From Streptomyces werraensis (GTDB lineage Bacteria > Actinomycetota > Actinomycetes > Streptomycetales > Streptomycetaceae): a stretch of 64,000 nucleotides of DNA. How positions within the stretch are numbered: position 1 is the stretch's first letter; every line of letters begins with the position of its first letter. Positions 32,061 to 41,511 of the stretch are shown here, piece by piece. The notes beneath the pieces were generated by a model. That model was not told the origin of the DNA, did no database searches, and saw only the letters and a program-made list of their open reading frames with translations. The stretch lies in the NCBI GenBank assembly GCA_014656175.1, contig BNBX01000003.1:440161-504160 (forward strand), read 5' to 3'. Position numbers and translations under genes: made by a program.

Positions 32061-32102
32061 CGGGCGGGGACGGCGGGCCCCGTCGCCCCGGGCGGGCCCG
32101 TC
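32059..32102. terminator. probable bidirectional terminator
   Basis: GACGGGC (32059-32065) pairs with GCCCGTC (32096-32102), and GGGG/CCCC pairs inside. It lies between the convergent membrane-protein and htpG genes. Confidence 0.5.
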
Positions 32103-32105
32103 ACC

Positions 32106-34013
32106 TCACAGCGTGCGTTCCAGACGGTCCGCCATCAGCCGCACGAACCGCGCCGGGTCCTTGGGCCGGCCGCCCTCCGCCAGCACGGCCAGGGTGTACA
32201 GCAGCTCGGCGGTGTCGATGAGCTCCGAGCGGTCCTCCCGCTCCGTGTACGCCTCGTTCAGCCCCTTCACCAGGGCGTGGTCCGGGTTCAGCTCGAGGAT
32301 GCGCCTGCTGTGCGGCACCTCCTGGCCCATGGCCCGGTACATGTTCTCCAGCGCCGGCGTGAGGTCGTTCGCGTCGGCGACCAGACAGGCCGGGGACCGG
32401 GTGAGCCGCGTCGACAGGCGGACCTCCTTGACGTCGTCGTCCAGCCGCTCGCGCATCCAGCCGAGCAGCCCCGCGTACGCCTCCGCCTGCTGCTTCAGCT
32501 CGTCCTCGCTCTTGTCGTCCTCGCGCGCGTCCAGGTCGATCTCGCCCTTGGCGACCGAGCGCAGCCGCTTGCCCTCGAACTCGCCGACGGCGTCCACCCA
32601 CACCTCGTCGACCGGGTCGGTGAGCAGCAGCACCTCGATGCCGCGCTCCCGGAACGCCTCCATGTGCGGGGAGTTGTCGATCGCCTCGCGGGACTCGCCG
32701 GTGATGTAGTAGATGTCGTCCTGGCCCTCCGGCATCCGCTCGACGTACTGCTTGAGCGTGACCGCCTCGCCGTCCTCGTGCGTGGAGGCGAACGACGCCA
32801 CGGCGAGCAGCGCGTCCCGGTTGTCGGGGTCGGTGACCAGGCCCTCCTTCAGCACCGCGCCGAACTCCCGCCAGAACGTGGCGTACCTGTCCGGGGCCCC
32901 GGTCATCATGCTCTTCACCGAGGAGAGCACCTTCTTGGTGAGCCGGCGCTGCATCATCCGGATGTGCCGGTCCTGCTGGAGGATCTCGCGGGACACGTTG
33001 AGCGAGAGGTCCTGCGCGTCCACCACGCCCTTGACGAACCGCAGGTACGCGGGGAGCAGCGCCTCGCAGTCGTCCATGATGAACACGCGCTTCACGTACA
33101 GCTGGAGGCCGTGCCGCATGTCCTGCCGGAACAGGTCGTGCGGGGCGTGCGACGGGACGAACAGCAGGGCCTGGTACTCGAAGGTGCCCTCCGCGTGGAG
33201 CTGGATCGTCTCCAGCGGCTCGCGCCAGTCGTGACCGATGTGCTTGTACAGCTCGTGGTACTCGTCCTCGGACACCTCGTCGCGCGGACGCGCCCACAGC
33301 GCCTTCATCGAGTTCAGCGTCTCGGGCTCGGCGGTCCCGCCGTCGTCACCCTTCCCGTCCTTCTCCCCGACGAGCCGGACCGGCCAGGTGATGAAGTCCG
33401 AGTAGCGCTTGACGATCTCCTTGATCTTCCACACCGACGTGTAGTCGTGCAGCTGGTTGTCCGGGTCGGCGGGCTTGAGGTGCAGCACGACGGAGGTGCC
33501 CTGCGGCGCGTCGTCGACCCGCTCCAGCGTGTACGTGCCCTCGCCGCGCGAGGACCAGCGGGTGCCCTGCTTCTCGCCGGCCTTGCGGGTCACCAGGGTC
33601 ACCTCGTCGGCGACCATGAACCCGGAGTAGAAGCCGACGCCGAACTGCCCGATGAGCCCCTCCGCCCCGGCCGCGTCCTGCGCCTCCTTCAGCTCCTTCA
33701 GGAACTGCGCCGTGCCGGAGTTGGCGATGGTGCCGATGAGCTGGCCGACCTCGTCGTACGACATGCCGATGCCGTTGTCCCGCACGGTGAGCGTCCGGGC
33801 TTCCCGGTCGGCCTCCAGCTCGATGTGCAGGTCGGAGACGTCGGCGTCGAGCGTGTCGTCGCGCAGCTTGGCCAGCCGCAGCTTGTCGAGCGCGTCCGAG
33901 GCGTTGGAGACGAGCTCACGGAGGAAGACGTCCTTGTTCGAGTAGACCGAGTGGATCATCAGCTGGAGCAGCTGACGGGCCTCAACCTGGAACTCAAACG
34001 TTTCGGTCGACAT
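32106..34013 (-). CDS. htpG: molecular chaperone HtpG (Hsp90)
   Basis: This 635-residue Hsp90 homologue has the N-terminal GHKL ATPase (about 1-215: [38 protein letters not shown]), the middle domain with the catalytic-loop Arg region ([29 protein letters not shown]) and the C-terminal dimerisation domain. Length matches bacterial HtpG. It acts as an ATP-driven dimeric chaperone in the cytoplasm. It is single and convergent with its neighbour. The promoter at 34047-34074 is of the vegetative type; no HAIR or CIRCE element was seen, so control by the known heat-shock repressors is not evident. Confidence 0.96.
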
Positions 34014-34046
34014 GGTTCGCGATTACCTCACTGGTCCATGAAACGC

Positions 34047-34074
34047 CGGATAGGGGCGCGATCACTGTAGTCAA
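34047..34074 (-). promoter_or_regulatory. vegetative promoter of htpG
   Basis: On the minus strand TTGACT (34074-34069) and TATCCG (34052-34047) are separated by 16 bases, 34 bp upstream of the htpG ATG. It is the best -35/-10 pair in this intergenic region. Confidence 0.5.
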
Positions 34075-34081
34075 CGCGGTG

Positions 34082-34711
34082 TCAGCTCCCGGCGGTTCCG
34101 CGCGGTCCGCCGTCCGTCGCGGGCCGGGTCACCGCCGCGTCCAGCAGGGGGCCGAGTTCACGGGCCGCCGTCGTCAGGGCGCGGACGCTGCGTTCCGCCC
34201 GGGCGATCAGGATCGCCCCCTCTAGAGAGCTGATCATCAGCGTGGCGAGCGGGCGGCTGCGCTCCTCGGGCACGCCCATGTCCGTCAGGGCGGCGGCCAC
34301 CGCGCCCGTCCACCGGGTGAAGGCGGCCTGTGCGGCCTGCCGTGTGGAGTCGGCCGTACGGGCGCAGTCCACCGTGGCCGCCGCGACCGGGCAGCCGCCG
34401 TCGAACCCCTCGGACTCGTACTCGTCGGTCCACTGGCGGACCATCTCGGCGAACAGCCCGGACGGCGTCGGCTCGGGCAGCGCGGCGAGGAAGCGCGCCA
34501 CCCGGTTCCCGGCGTACCGGCCGGCCCAGCCGACGGCCTCGTTGACGAGCTGTTCCTTGCCGTCGGGGAAGTAGTGCTGGAGCGAGCCCCGCGGCGACCG
34601 CGCGTGGGCGGCCACCTCGCGCATGCCCGTCGCGCCGACCCCCTCGCGCCGGATCAGCTGGGCGGCGCTGAAGACCATCCGCTCCCGCGGCCCCCGCTCG
34701 GCCCCTGCCAT
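34082..34711 (-). CDS. TetR-family repressor
   Basis: This 209-residue regulator has a TetR helix-turn-helix at about residues 10-55 (GVGATGMREVAAHARSPRGSLQHYFPDGKEQL region). The C-terminal ligand domain resembles the LmrA/YxaF group (WTDEYESEGFDGGCPVAAATVD). ATG 34711 has GGGAGG six bases upstream; a longer frame to 34795 would cover its own operator. The divergent gene starts at 34819, and two identical-arm palindromes lie between them, so autoregulation and control of the oxidoreductase are likely. The ligand is unknown. Confidence 0.9.
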   Translation of the reverse strand: MAGAERGPRERMVFSAAQLIRREGVGATGMREVAAHARSPRGSLQHYFPDGKEQLVNEAVGWAGRYAGNRVARFLAALPEPTPSGLFAEMVRQWTDEYESEGFDGGCPVAAATVDCARTADSTRQAAQAAFTRWTGAVAAALTDMGVPEERSRPLATLMISSLEGAILIARAERSVRALTTAARELGPLLDAAVTRPATDGGPRGTAGS

Positions 34712-34753
34712 CCCGGCCTCCCGCGTCTCGTCGTGCTCCCCGCGGATCCACCC

Positions 34754-34796
34754 TATGACCGTCGTCATAGAACTCGCTACTATGACAGTGGTCATA
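34754..34796. promoter_or_regulatory. two TetR operators
   Basis: TATGAC-N4-GTCATA occurs twice, at 34754-34769 (spacer cgtc) and 34781-34796 (spacer agtg), centres 27 bp apart. The arms are perfect. They lie between the divergent TetR gene and oxidoreductase gene, the expected place for dual control. Confidence 0.8.
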
Positions 34797-34818
34797 ACAG
34801 CGAGATCGGTGGTGCGGC

Positions 34819-35730
34819 ATGCGTGTGGGCTTCGTCGGACTCGGGGTCATGGGCCGGCCCATGGCGCTCAACCTCGCGCGCGCCGGGACCCCGCTCGTCG
34901 TGTGGAACCGCACCCCGGAGCGGTGCGCGCCCCTGCGCGACGCCGGCGCCGAGGTGGCCGCGAGTCCGGCGGAGGTCTTCGACCGGGCGGACACCGTGCT
35001 GCTGATGCTGGCCGACGAGGCGGCCGTCGACGCGGTGCTCGGCCGCGGCACCCCCGCCTTCGAGGCCCGCGTGGCCGCACGCACCGTCGTCCACATGGGC
35101 ACCACGTCCGCCGAGTACTCCGCCGCGCTGCAGGAGGACGTACGCGCCGCCGGAGGCGCCTACGCCGAGGCCCCCGTCTCCGGCTCCCGCGTCCCCGCCG
35201 AGCAGGGCCGGCTCGTCGCGATGCTGGCGGGCGACGACTCCGTCCTCGCGGACGTGCGGCCGCTGCTGGTCCCCATGTGCCGGGAGAGCTTCGACTGCGG
35301 GCCGGTGCCGGGCGCCCTGCTGATGAAGCTCGCCGTGAACCTTTTCCTGATCACCCAGGTGACGGGGCTCACCGAGGCGTTCCACTTCGCCGACCGGCAC
35401 GGACTGGACCGCGCCCGCTTCCTCGACGTGCTGGACGCGGGACCCATGGCCAGCTCCGTGTCCCGGATGAAGGCGCCCAAGCTGCTCGCCCGGGACTTCG
35501 CGGTCCAGGCCGCCGCCGCCGACGTGCTGAAGAACAACCGCCTGATCGCCGAGGCCGCCCGCGCGGCGGGCGTCGCCTCCCCGCTGCTCGACGTCTGCCA
35601 CGCCCTGTTCGAGGAGACCGTGGCCGGCGGGCACGGCGGCGAGGACATGGTGGCCGTGCTGCGCGCGCTGGAGGCCCGCACCGACGCGGCTCCCACGCCC
35701 GCCGCGGGCCTCGGCGGCGGCCCCGCCTGA
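34819..35730 (+). CDS. beta-hydroxyacid dehydrogenase-like NAD(P) oxidoreductase
   Basis: This 303-residue member of the 3-hydroxyisobutyrate/6-phosphogluconate dehydrogenase superfamily has an N-terminal Rossmann motif, [14 protein letters not shown] (3-16), the substrate loop [13 protein letters not shown] and the catalytic Lys170 in LLMKLAVN. The C-terminal helical domain (about 165-290) completes the fold. It probably oxidises a beta-hydroxy acid or reduces a semialdehyde or glyoxylate-type substrate; the actual substrate is unknown. The divergent TetR repressor very likely controls it through twin operators just upstream. The ribosome site before ATG 34819 is weak. Confidence 0.9.
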   Translation: MRVGFVGLGVMGRPMALNLARAGTPLVVWNRTPERCAPLRDAGAEVAASPAEVFDRADTVLLMLADEAAVDAVLGRGTPAFEARVAARTVVHMGTTSAEYSAALQEDVRAAGGAYAEAPVSGSRVPAEQGRLVAMLAGDDSVLADVRPLLVPMCRESFDCGPVPGALLMKLAVNLFLITQVTGLTEAFHFADRHGLDRARFLDVLDAGPMASSVSRMKAPKLLARDFAVQAAAADVLKNNRLIAEAARAAGVASPLLDVCHALFEETVAGGHGGEDMVAVLRALEARTDAAPTPAAGLGGGPA

Positions 35731-35772
35731 GCCCGGCGACGCGCACCCCGCCCGGCGTGCGAGCATGGGCGG

Positions 35773-36579
35773 ATGAGCATCCTCCGCAGGAACAACGTCC
35801 GTGTGACCGGGGCCACCACCGGGCGTCCTGTCGTCCTCGTGCACGGCTTCGGCTGTGACCAGAACATGTGGCGTCTGGTCGAGCCGCTTCTCGCCGAGGA
35901 CCACCCGCTGGTGCTCTTCGACTACGTCGGGGCCGGGCGCTCCGACCTGTCCGCCTGGCAGGAGGACCGTTACTCCTCCCTCGACGGCTACGCCCGCGAC
36001 CTGGTCGAGGTCTGCGAGGAGCTGGACCTGCGCGACGCGGTCGTCGTCGGGCACTCGGTGAGCGCCATGACCGGCGTGCTGGCCGCGGCCGCCGCCCCCG
36101 GGCGCATCGGCGCCCTCGTCATGGTGTGCCCCTCGCCCCGGTACATCGACGAGGACGACTACCGCGGCGGCTTCTCCGCCGAGGACATCGACGAGCTGCT
36201 GGAGTCCCTGGAGTCGAACTACCTCGGGTGGTCCGCGGCCATGGCCCCGGTCATCATGGGAAACCCGGACCGTCCGGAGCTCGGCGAGGAACTGACCAAC
36301 AGCTTCTGCGCGACCGACCCGGACATGGCCCGGGTCTTCGCCCGGACGACGTTCCTCTCCGACAGCCGCAAGGACCTCGAGACCGTGACCGTCCCCACCC
36401 TGATCCTGGAGTGTGAGCAGGACGTCATCGCGCCCCGCGAGGTCGGCGCGTACGTCCACGCCGCCGTGAAGGGCAGCGAACTGGTCACCCTCGACGCCGT
36501 GGGCCACTGCCCGCAGCTCAGCGCCCCCGAGGCCACCGCCTCGGCGATACGCTCGTTCCTGTCCTCAGGAGCCCGTTGA
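35773..36579 (+). CDS. rsbQ: RsbQ-like alpha/beta hydrolase, energy-stress sensor partner
   Basis: This 268-residue protein matches Bacillus subtilis RsbQ along its length as I remember it (HGFGCDQNMW, FDYVGAGRSDL, LDGYARDLVEVCEELDL, CPSPRYI, GHCPQLS). The catalytic triad is Ser95 (GHSVSAM), an Asp in ECEQDVIAP and the His in AVGHCPQ. In B. subtilis RsbQ is needed for the PAS phosphatase RsbP to act in the energy-stress branch of sigma-B control, probably by processing a small ligand. Here it directly precedes an RsbP-like gene with a four-base TTGA overlap, which supports the same pairing. Confidence 0.9.
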   Translation: MSILRRNNVRVTGATTGRPVVLVHGFGCDQNMWRLVEPLLAEDHPLVLFDYVGAGRSDLSAWQEDRYSSLDGYARDLVEVCEELDLRDAVVVGHSVSAMTGVLAAAAAPGRIGALVMVCPSPRYIDEDDYRGGFSAEDIDELLESLESNYLGWSAAMAPVIMGNPDRPELGEELTNSFCATDPDMARVFARTTFLSDSRKDLETVTVPTLILECEQDVIAPREVGAYVHAAVKGSELVTLDAVGHCPQLSAPEATASAIRSFLSSGAR

Positions 36580-37823
36580 GTCCGGGCGGCGTGGACGACG
36601 CCGGCGCGGAGGCCCCCGGCATCCGCCCCGCGTTCAGCTCCCTGCTGGAGGACTCGGCGGAGGACCTGTACGAGTCGGCGCCGTGCGGCTACCTGTCCAC
36701 CCTGATGGACGGCACCATCGCCAAGATCAACGCCACTCTGCTGGGATGGCTGGGCCTGTCCCGCGAGGAGGTCGTCGGCCGCAAGCGGTTCAGCGACCTG
36801 CTCACGGTGGGCGGCCGGCTCTACCACGAGACGCACTTCGCCCCGCTGCTGCGCATGCAGGGACACCTCGGCGGCGTCGCGCTGGAGATGCGCACGGCGG
36901 CGGGACCCCGGCTGCCGGTGCTGGTCACCTCCACCCTCAAGCGCGGCGCCGACGGCGAACCGCTGCTGATCCGCACCACCGTCTTCGACGCCACCGACCG
37001 GCGCGCCTACGAGCAGGAACTGCTGCGCGCCCGCCGGGCCGCCGAGGAGGCGCGCCAGCAGGCCGAGGCCGACCGCGCCCAGCTGCGCGAGGCCCTGGCC
37101 GTGCTCCAGCGCAGCCTGCTGCCCGCCACCCTGCCCGACCTCCCCGGCGTGGAGACGGCCGGCTACTACCACACGGCGTCCCCCATGGAGCTCGGCGGCG
37201 ACTTCTACGACCTGTTCCCGCTCGACGACACCCGGACCGCCTTCTTCCTCGGCGACGTCTGCGGCAAGGGCCCCCAGGCCGCGTCCCTGACCTCGCTCAC
37301 CCGCTACACCCTGCGCGCCGCCATGATCCAGGACGCCGACCCGGTGGACGATCTGCGCATCCTCAACCGGGCCCTCATGGAGCGCTACACCGGCGACGAC
37401 CCCCGCTACTGCACCGCCGTGGCCGGCGTGTTCGAACGGGTGGGGGACACCCTGAACGTCCGGCTCGCCTCCGGCGGCCATCCCCCCGCGCTGGTCCTGC
37501 GCGCCGACGGCACGGCCGAGTACCTGAGCACCCGCGGCGGCATGCTCGTCGGCGTGCTCCCCACGGCGCAGTTCGTCGAGGCGAGCACCGTGCTGCGGCC
37601 CGGCGACACGCTGCTGCTCTACACCGACGGCCTCACCGAGGCCCGCGTAGGCCCCGGCCGGGAGCTCTACGGCTACGACGCGCTGCGGTCGTTCGCCGCC
37701 GCGCGCGCCCCCGCGGGCAGCCGCGCACTCGTCGACGCCCTCACCGCGCTGCTGCGCGACTTCGGCGAGGGCCTCGACGACGACACCGCGCTCCTCGCGG
37801 TCGGCGTCCCCGCCACCCCCTGA
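36576..37823 (+). CDS. rsbP: RsbP-like PAS-PP2C phosphatase
   Basis: This 415-residue phosphatase has an N-terminal PAS domain (about 25-150, SAPCGYLSTLMDGTIAKINATL and VFDATDRRAYEQE), a coiled-coil linker (about 150-190, rich in Glu/Arg/Ala) and a SpoIIE/PP2C domain (about 195-412). The metal-binding acids are in LGGDFYDLF, LGDVCGKGP and DDDTALL. This is the RsbP layout. It should dephosphorylate the RsbV-like protein encoded 43 bp downstream, freeing a sigma factor. The TTG start at 36576 overlaps the rsbQ stop and has AGGAG four bases upstream. Confidence 0.9.
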   Translation: MSPGGVDDAGAEAPGIRPAFSSLLEDSAEDLYESAPCGYLSTLMDGTIAKINATLLGWLGLSREEVVGRKRFSDLLTVGGRLYHETHFAPLLRMQGHLGGVALEMRTAAGPRLPVLVTSTLKRGADGEPLLIRTTVFDATDRRAYEQELLRARRAAEEARQQAEADRAQLREALAVLQRSLLPATLPDLPGVETAGYYHTASPMELGGDFYDLFPLDDTRTAFFLGDVCGKGPQAASLTSLTRYTLRAAMIQDADPVDDLRILNRALMERYTGDDPRYCTAVAGVFERVGDTLNVRLASGGHPPALVLRADGTAEYLSTRGGMLVGVLPTAQFVEASTVLRPGDTLLLYTDGLTEARVGPGRELYGYDALRSFAAARAPAGSRALVDALTALLRDFGEGLDDDTALLAVGVPATP

Positions 37824-37866
37824 CCTCTCTCAGCACCAGTTTCACGGAACGAACAGAGCGACCCCC

Positions 37867-38202
37867 ATGAAACCCCTGACGATCGTCTCGTCCCGCACGC
37901 CCGCCGGCGCCCTCCTGGAGGTGGCCGGCGACCTCGACCACAGCAACGCGCATCAACTGCGCAGGGCCGCCGTCGGCACGGTCGTCTCCACCGGGCTGAT
38001 GCTCGTGCTGGACCTGGGCGAGCTGGGCTTCTGCGATTCCAGCGGCATCACCGCGCTCATCGCCGTCCGCAACCACGTGGTCGCGGCGGGCGCCGGACTG
38101 ATCCTCGTGGCCGTGCCCGAGACGCTGCGCCGGCTGCTGCACCTCACCGGTCTCGACCAGGTCTTCGACCTGCGCGACGGCCACCGCCTCCAGGCGAACT
38201 GA
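37867..38202 (+). CDS. rsbV: RsbV-like STAS anti-anti-sigma factor
   Basis: This 111-residue single STAS-domain protein has the phosphorylation loop LGFCDSSGITAL, where Ser59 (next to Gly60) is the expected kinase target. When dephosphorylated such proteins bind an RsbW-type kinase and release a sigma factor. It is the third gene of the rsbQ-rsbP-rsbV group; the RsbW partner is not adjacent, and the ATPase at 43696 is a candidate. No sigma-factor gene is in the window. ATG 37867 is preceded by ACAGAGCG, a modest ribosome site. Confidence 0.92.
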   Translation: MKPLTIVSSRTPAGALLEVAGDLDHSNAHQLRRAAVGTVVSTGLMLVLDLGELGFCDSSGITALIAVRNHVVAAGAGLILVAVPETLRRLLHLTGLDQVFDLRDGHRLQAN

Positions 38203-38376
38203 CCGCCCGCCCCTGCCGGGCCACGCGCCCCCTCCGTCCGGGTCCGTACACCGTTGACGAGGGCTGTTCGATTGCTTCTGCGCCATTCGGGGCACCCGGG
38301 GTGTGCCGAAAGCGCCGCCGGCGGCCCCTGGGCCGTCGCGGGGCCGGCACAGGACTAGGGCAAGGGGAAACCGGCG

Positions 38377-39570
38377 GTGACGGTGCGTATCGGAGCAGAG
38401 GAAGAATTCCACGTCCTGGACGCGGAGAGCGGGCGACTCGTCCCACGGGCCGGACGGCTGTTGGAAAGACTCGGCACCACCGGTTTCAGCAGCGAGCTGC
38501 AACAGTCCGCGGTGGAGAGCAACAGTGAGGTCCACGACACCCTCGACGGGCTGTACGCCGACCTGTCCGGCACCCGGCGCCGTCTGGCCGCCGCGGCCGC
38601 CCAGGAGGGCCTGGCCGTCGTCGCCGCCGGCACCGTGCCGCTGGCCCGGGTGACCCCGCGCGACGTCACCGCCGACCCCCGCTTCCGGCGCATGGCGGAG
38701 GAGTACCGCAGGGTCGCCGACGAACAGCTCATCTGCAGCGCCCAGGTGCACGCCGACGTGCCCGACCGCGACACCGCGGTCCGCGCCATGTGCCTGGTGT
38801 CGCCCTGGCTGCCGCCGCTGCTCGCGCTGTCCGCCAGCTCCCCGTACTGGCTGGGCTCCGACACCGGCTACGCCTCCTGGCGCACCATGCTCTGGCAGCG
38901 CTGGCCCACCGCGGGCCCGGCCGGCTGCTACCGGGACGCCGCCGAGTACGACGCCGCCGTCGCGGAACTGATCGGCTCCGGCGTCATCAGCGACAGCGGC
39001 ATGCTCTACCAGGACGTACGCCCCTCCGCCCACCAGCGCACGCTGGAACTGCGGATCGGCGACGCCTGCCCGCGCGCCGAGACGGTCGTGCTGATCGCCG
39101 GACTGTTCCGGGCACTGGTGCGCGACGCCTGCCACCGCCTGGAGCGCGGCGCCGACCCACGCTGCGACGGCCACCACGAGTGGCTGCGGGCCGCCGGCTG
39201 GCGCGCCGCGCGCTCCGGTCTGGAGGGCCCGCTGGTCGACCCGTGGACCCGCCGTGCCGCCCCCGCCCACCTGGTGCTGCGCCGCATGCTGCACCGGCTG
39301 CGCCCGGCCCTGGAGGCGTCCGGCGACTTCGCCACCGTGCGCGATCTGCTCGACGAGGCCCTCGCCGCCGGAAGCGCGGCCGACCGGCTGCGCCGCACGG
39401 TCCGCGAGGCCGACCTGCCGACCGGCATCGACCTGCTCGTCACCGAGACGCGCGGCGACCGCCTCCCGGCCCGCGCCGGCGCCCGCCGCCCGCGCCCCCA
39501 GGTCACCGCCCGGCGCACGGGCGGCCGCTCCCCCCTCCACCCGGTCATCGCCCCGGGCACGCCGGGCTGA
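38377..39570 (+). CDS. carboxylate-amine ligase (GCS2/YbdK family)
   Basis: This 397-residue ATP-dependent ligase belongs to the glutamate-cysteine ligase 2 family, with the opening IGAEEEFHVLD, the AGTVPLARVTP strand, ICSAQVHADV and LELRIGDACPRAETVVLIAGLFRAL. The last 35 residues are a basic, disordered tail. YbdK-type enzymes join an amino group to glutamate-like acids. The next genes encode an asparagine-synthase-like amidotransferase and a peptidase, so it may make a gamma-linked or capped dipeptide; the substrates are inferred. GTG 38377 has AAGGGG about ten bases upstream. A TTGACG lies in the 175-bp leader, without a good -10. Confidence 0.87.
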   Translation: MTVRIGAEEEFHVLDAESGRLVPRAGRLLERLGTTGFSSELQQSAVESNSEVHDTLDGLYADLSGTRRRLAAAAAQEGLAVVAAGTVPLARVTPRDVTADPRFRRMAEEYRRVADEQLICSAQVHADVPDRDTAVRAMCLVSPWLPPLLALSASSPYWLGSDTGYASWRTMLWQRWPTAGPAGCYRDAAEYDAAVAELIGSGVISDSGMLYQDVRPSAHQRTLELRIGDACPRAETVVLIAGLFRALVRDACHRLERGADPRCDGHHEWLRAAGWRAARSGLEGPLVDPWTRRAAPAHLVLRRMLHRLRPALEASGDFATVRDLLDEALAAGSAADRLRRTVREADLPTGIDLLVTETRGDRLPARAGARRPRPQVTARRTGGRSPLHPVIAPGTPG

Positions 39571-39646
39571 TCCGGCGCACCGGCCCGCGCCGCGTCCGGC
39601 CACGGGCCGCCACCCGAACCCGAACCAGGAGAGTGATCACCACCCC

Positions 39647-39727
39647 ATGTCCAGGAACAGCCACGTCGTCACCCAGCAGGACACCGCCCCGAGGGACCGG
39701 GAGCCGAGGGAAGGGAGGAACCTCTGA
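39647..39727 (+). CDS. 26-residue leader-like small ORF
   Basis: The frame encodes a hydrophilic peptide (MSRNSHVVTQQDTAPRDREP and six more residues) and its stop shares one base with the ATG of the amidotransferase (TGATG), the classic layout for coupled translation. GGAGAG lies 13 bases upstream, a long spacing, and GGGAGGAA near its end is the ribosome site of the next gene. It could be a real microprotein, a coupling leader or chance. Confidence 0.35.
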   Translation: MSRNSHVVTQQDTAPRDREPREGRNL

Positions 39728-41511
39728 TGTGCGGTCTCACCGGGGAGATACGGTTCGACGGCGGACGGCCCGACATCGCGGCGGTGGAGCGCATGACCGA
39801 CCGGCTCGCACCGCGCGGCCCGGACGGACGGGGCCTGTGGTCCCAGGGCCCGGTCGCGCTCGGACACCGCCGACTGAAGATCATCGACCTGTCGGAGTGC
39901 GGCGCCCAGCCCATGACCGACCCGGGCGCCCGCCTCACCGGCGTCTTCAACGGCTGCGTCTACAACTACCGTGAGCTGCGCGACGAACTGCACGCCCTCG
40001 GGCACCGCTTCTTCTCGCACTCCGACACCGAGGTGGTGCTCAAGGCGTACCAGCAGTGGGGCACCGACTGCGTCGACCGGTTCCTCGGCATGTTCGCCTT
40101 CGTGATCGTCGAGCAGGACACCGGACGCGTCGTCCTCGCCCGCGACCGGCTCGGCATCAAGCCGCTCTACCTGTCGGCCACCTCCGAGCGCCTGCGGTTC
40201 GCCTCCTCGCTGCCCGCCCTGCTGGCGGCCGGCGGTGTCGACACCTCCCTCGACCCCGTCGCCCTGCACCAGTACCTGAGCTGGCACGCCACCGTCGTCG
40301 CGCCCCGCACCGTCCTCAACGGCGTGCGCAAGCTGCCCCCGGCCACCGTGCGCGTCGTCGAGCCCGACGGCACCCAGCACGACCGCCGCTACTGGCACCC
40401 CCTCCACACCCGGCGCGCCGCCTACGCGGACCTCACCGCCGACGACTGGACCGACGCGGTCCTGGACGCCCTGCGCACCGCCGTGCGCCGCCGCATGGTC
40501 GCCGACGTGCCGGTGGGCGTGCTGCTCTCCGGCGGCCTGGACTCCAGCCTGATCGTCGCGCTGCTGGCCGACGAGGGCCAGCGGGACCTGGCGACCTTCA
40601 GCGTCGGCTTCGAGTCCGAGGGCGACGAGGACGGCGACGAGTTCCACTACTCCGACCTGGTCGCCCGGCACTTCGACACCCGCCACCACCAGCTGATGGT
40701 GCCCTCCGACCGGGTCGCCGGCGCCCTCGACGGAGCCGTCCGCGCCATGAGCGAGCCCATGATGAGCCACGACGTGGTCGCCTTCCACCTGCTGTCCGAG
40801 CAGGTCGCCAAGGAGGTCAAGGTCGTACAGAGCGGCCAGGGCGCCGACGAGGTGTTCGCCGGCTACGACTGGTACCCGGCCATGGCGGGCGCGCCCCGCG
40901 AGCGGGCCGCCGAGGCGTACATCGAGGCCTACGCCGACCGCTCCCACGCCGACATGGCGGACGTCCTGCGCCCCGAGATGCTGCCCGACCGGGACACCTC
41001 GGCCGAGTTCATCCGGGAGCACATGGCGCAGGACGGCGCCGACACCGCCCTCGACGCGCAACTGCGCCTGGACACCCTGGTGATGATGGTCGACGACCCG
41101 GTCAAGCGGGTCGACAACATGACCATGGACTGGGGCCTGGAGGCCCGGGTGCCGTTCCTCGACCACGAGCTGGTGGAACTCGCCGCCGCCTGCCCGCCCG
41201 AGCTGAAGCTCGCCGACGGCGGCAAGGGCGTCCTGAAGGCCGCGGGCCGCCGGGTGCTGCCCCGCGAGGTCGTCGACCGGCCCAAGGGCTACTTCCCGGT
41301 CCCGGCGATCCGGCACATGGCCGGCCCCGTCCTCCAGCGGGTCCGCGACACCCTGACCGCGCCCGAGGCCCGTAACCGCGGGGTGTTCCGCGAGGAGTAC
41401 GTGGAGCGGCTGCTGGCCGCGCCCGACGCCCACCGCACCCGCCGCGGCGCCAACGCCCTCTGGCAGGTCGCGCTGCTGGAGACCTGGCTCCAGACCCACG
41501 GGATCCGATGA
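39727..41511 (+). CDS. asparagine-synthase-like amidotransferase (NAGGN type)
   Basis: This 594-residue enzyme has an N-terminal glutaminase domain with nucleophile Cys2 (MCGLTGE) and a C-terminal AsnB-type synthetase domain with the PP-loop SGGLDSS (268-274). QSGQGADEVFAGYDWYP and GLEARVPFLDHELVELA are further synthetase motifs. It resembles the N-acetylglutaminylglutamine amidotransferase group, which amidates the dipeptide osmolyte NAGGN in other bacteria; the partner NAGGN synthetase is not in this window. GGGAGGAA precedes the ATG. It overlaps the S9 peptidase start by four bases (ATGA), and the ligase gene lies upstream. Confidence 0.9.
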   Translation: MCGLTGEIRFDGGRPDIAAVERMTDRLAPRGPDGRGLWSQGPVALGHRRLKIIDLSECGAQPMTDPGARLTGVFNGCVYNYRELRDELHALGHRFFSHSDTEVVLKAYQQWGTDCVDRFLGMFAFVIVEQDTGRVVLARDRLGIKPLYLSATSERLRFASSLPALLAAGGVDTSLDPVALHQYLSWHATVVAPRTVLNGVRKLPPATVRVVEPDGTQHDRRYWHPLHTRRAAYADLTADDWTDAVLDALRTAVRRRMVADVPVGVLLSGGLDSSLIVALLADEGQRDLATFSVGFESEGDEDGDEFHYSDLVARHFDTRHHQLMVPSDRVAGALDGAVRAMSEPMMSHDVVAFHLLSEQVAKEVKVVQSGQGADEVFAGYDWYPAMAGAPRERAAEAYIEAYADRSHADMADVLRPEMLPDRDTSAEFIREHMAQDGADTALDAQLRLDTLVMMVDDPVKRVDNMTMDWGLEARVPFLDHELVELAAACPPELKLADGGKGVLKAAGRRVLPREVVDRPKGYFPVPAIRHMAGPVLQRVRDTLTAPEARNRGVFREEYVERLLAAPDAHRTRRGANALWQVALLETWLQTHGIR

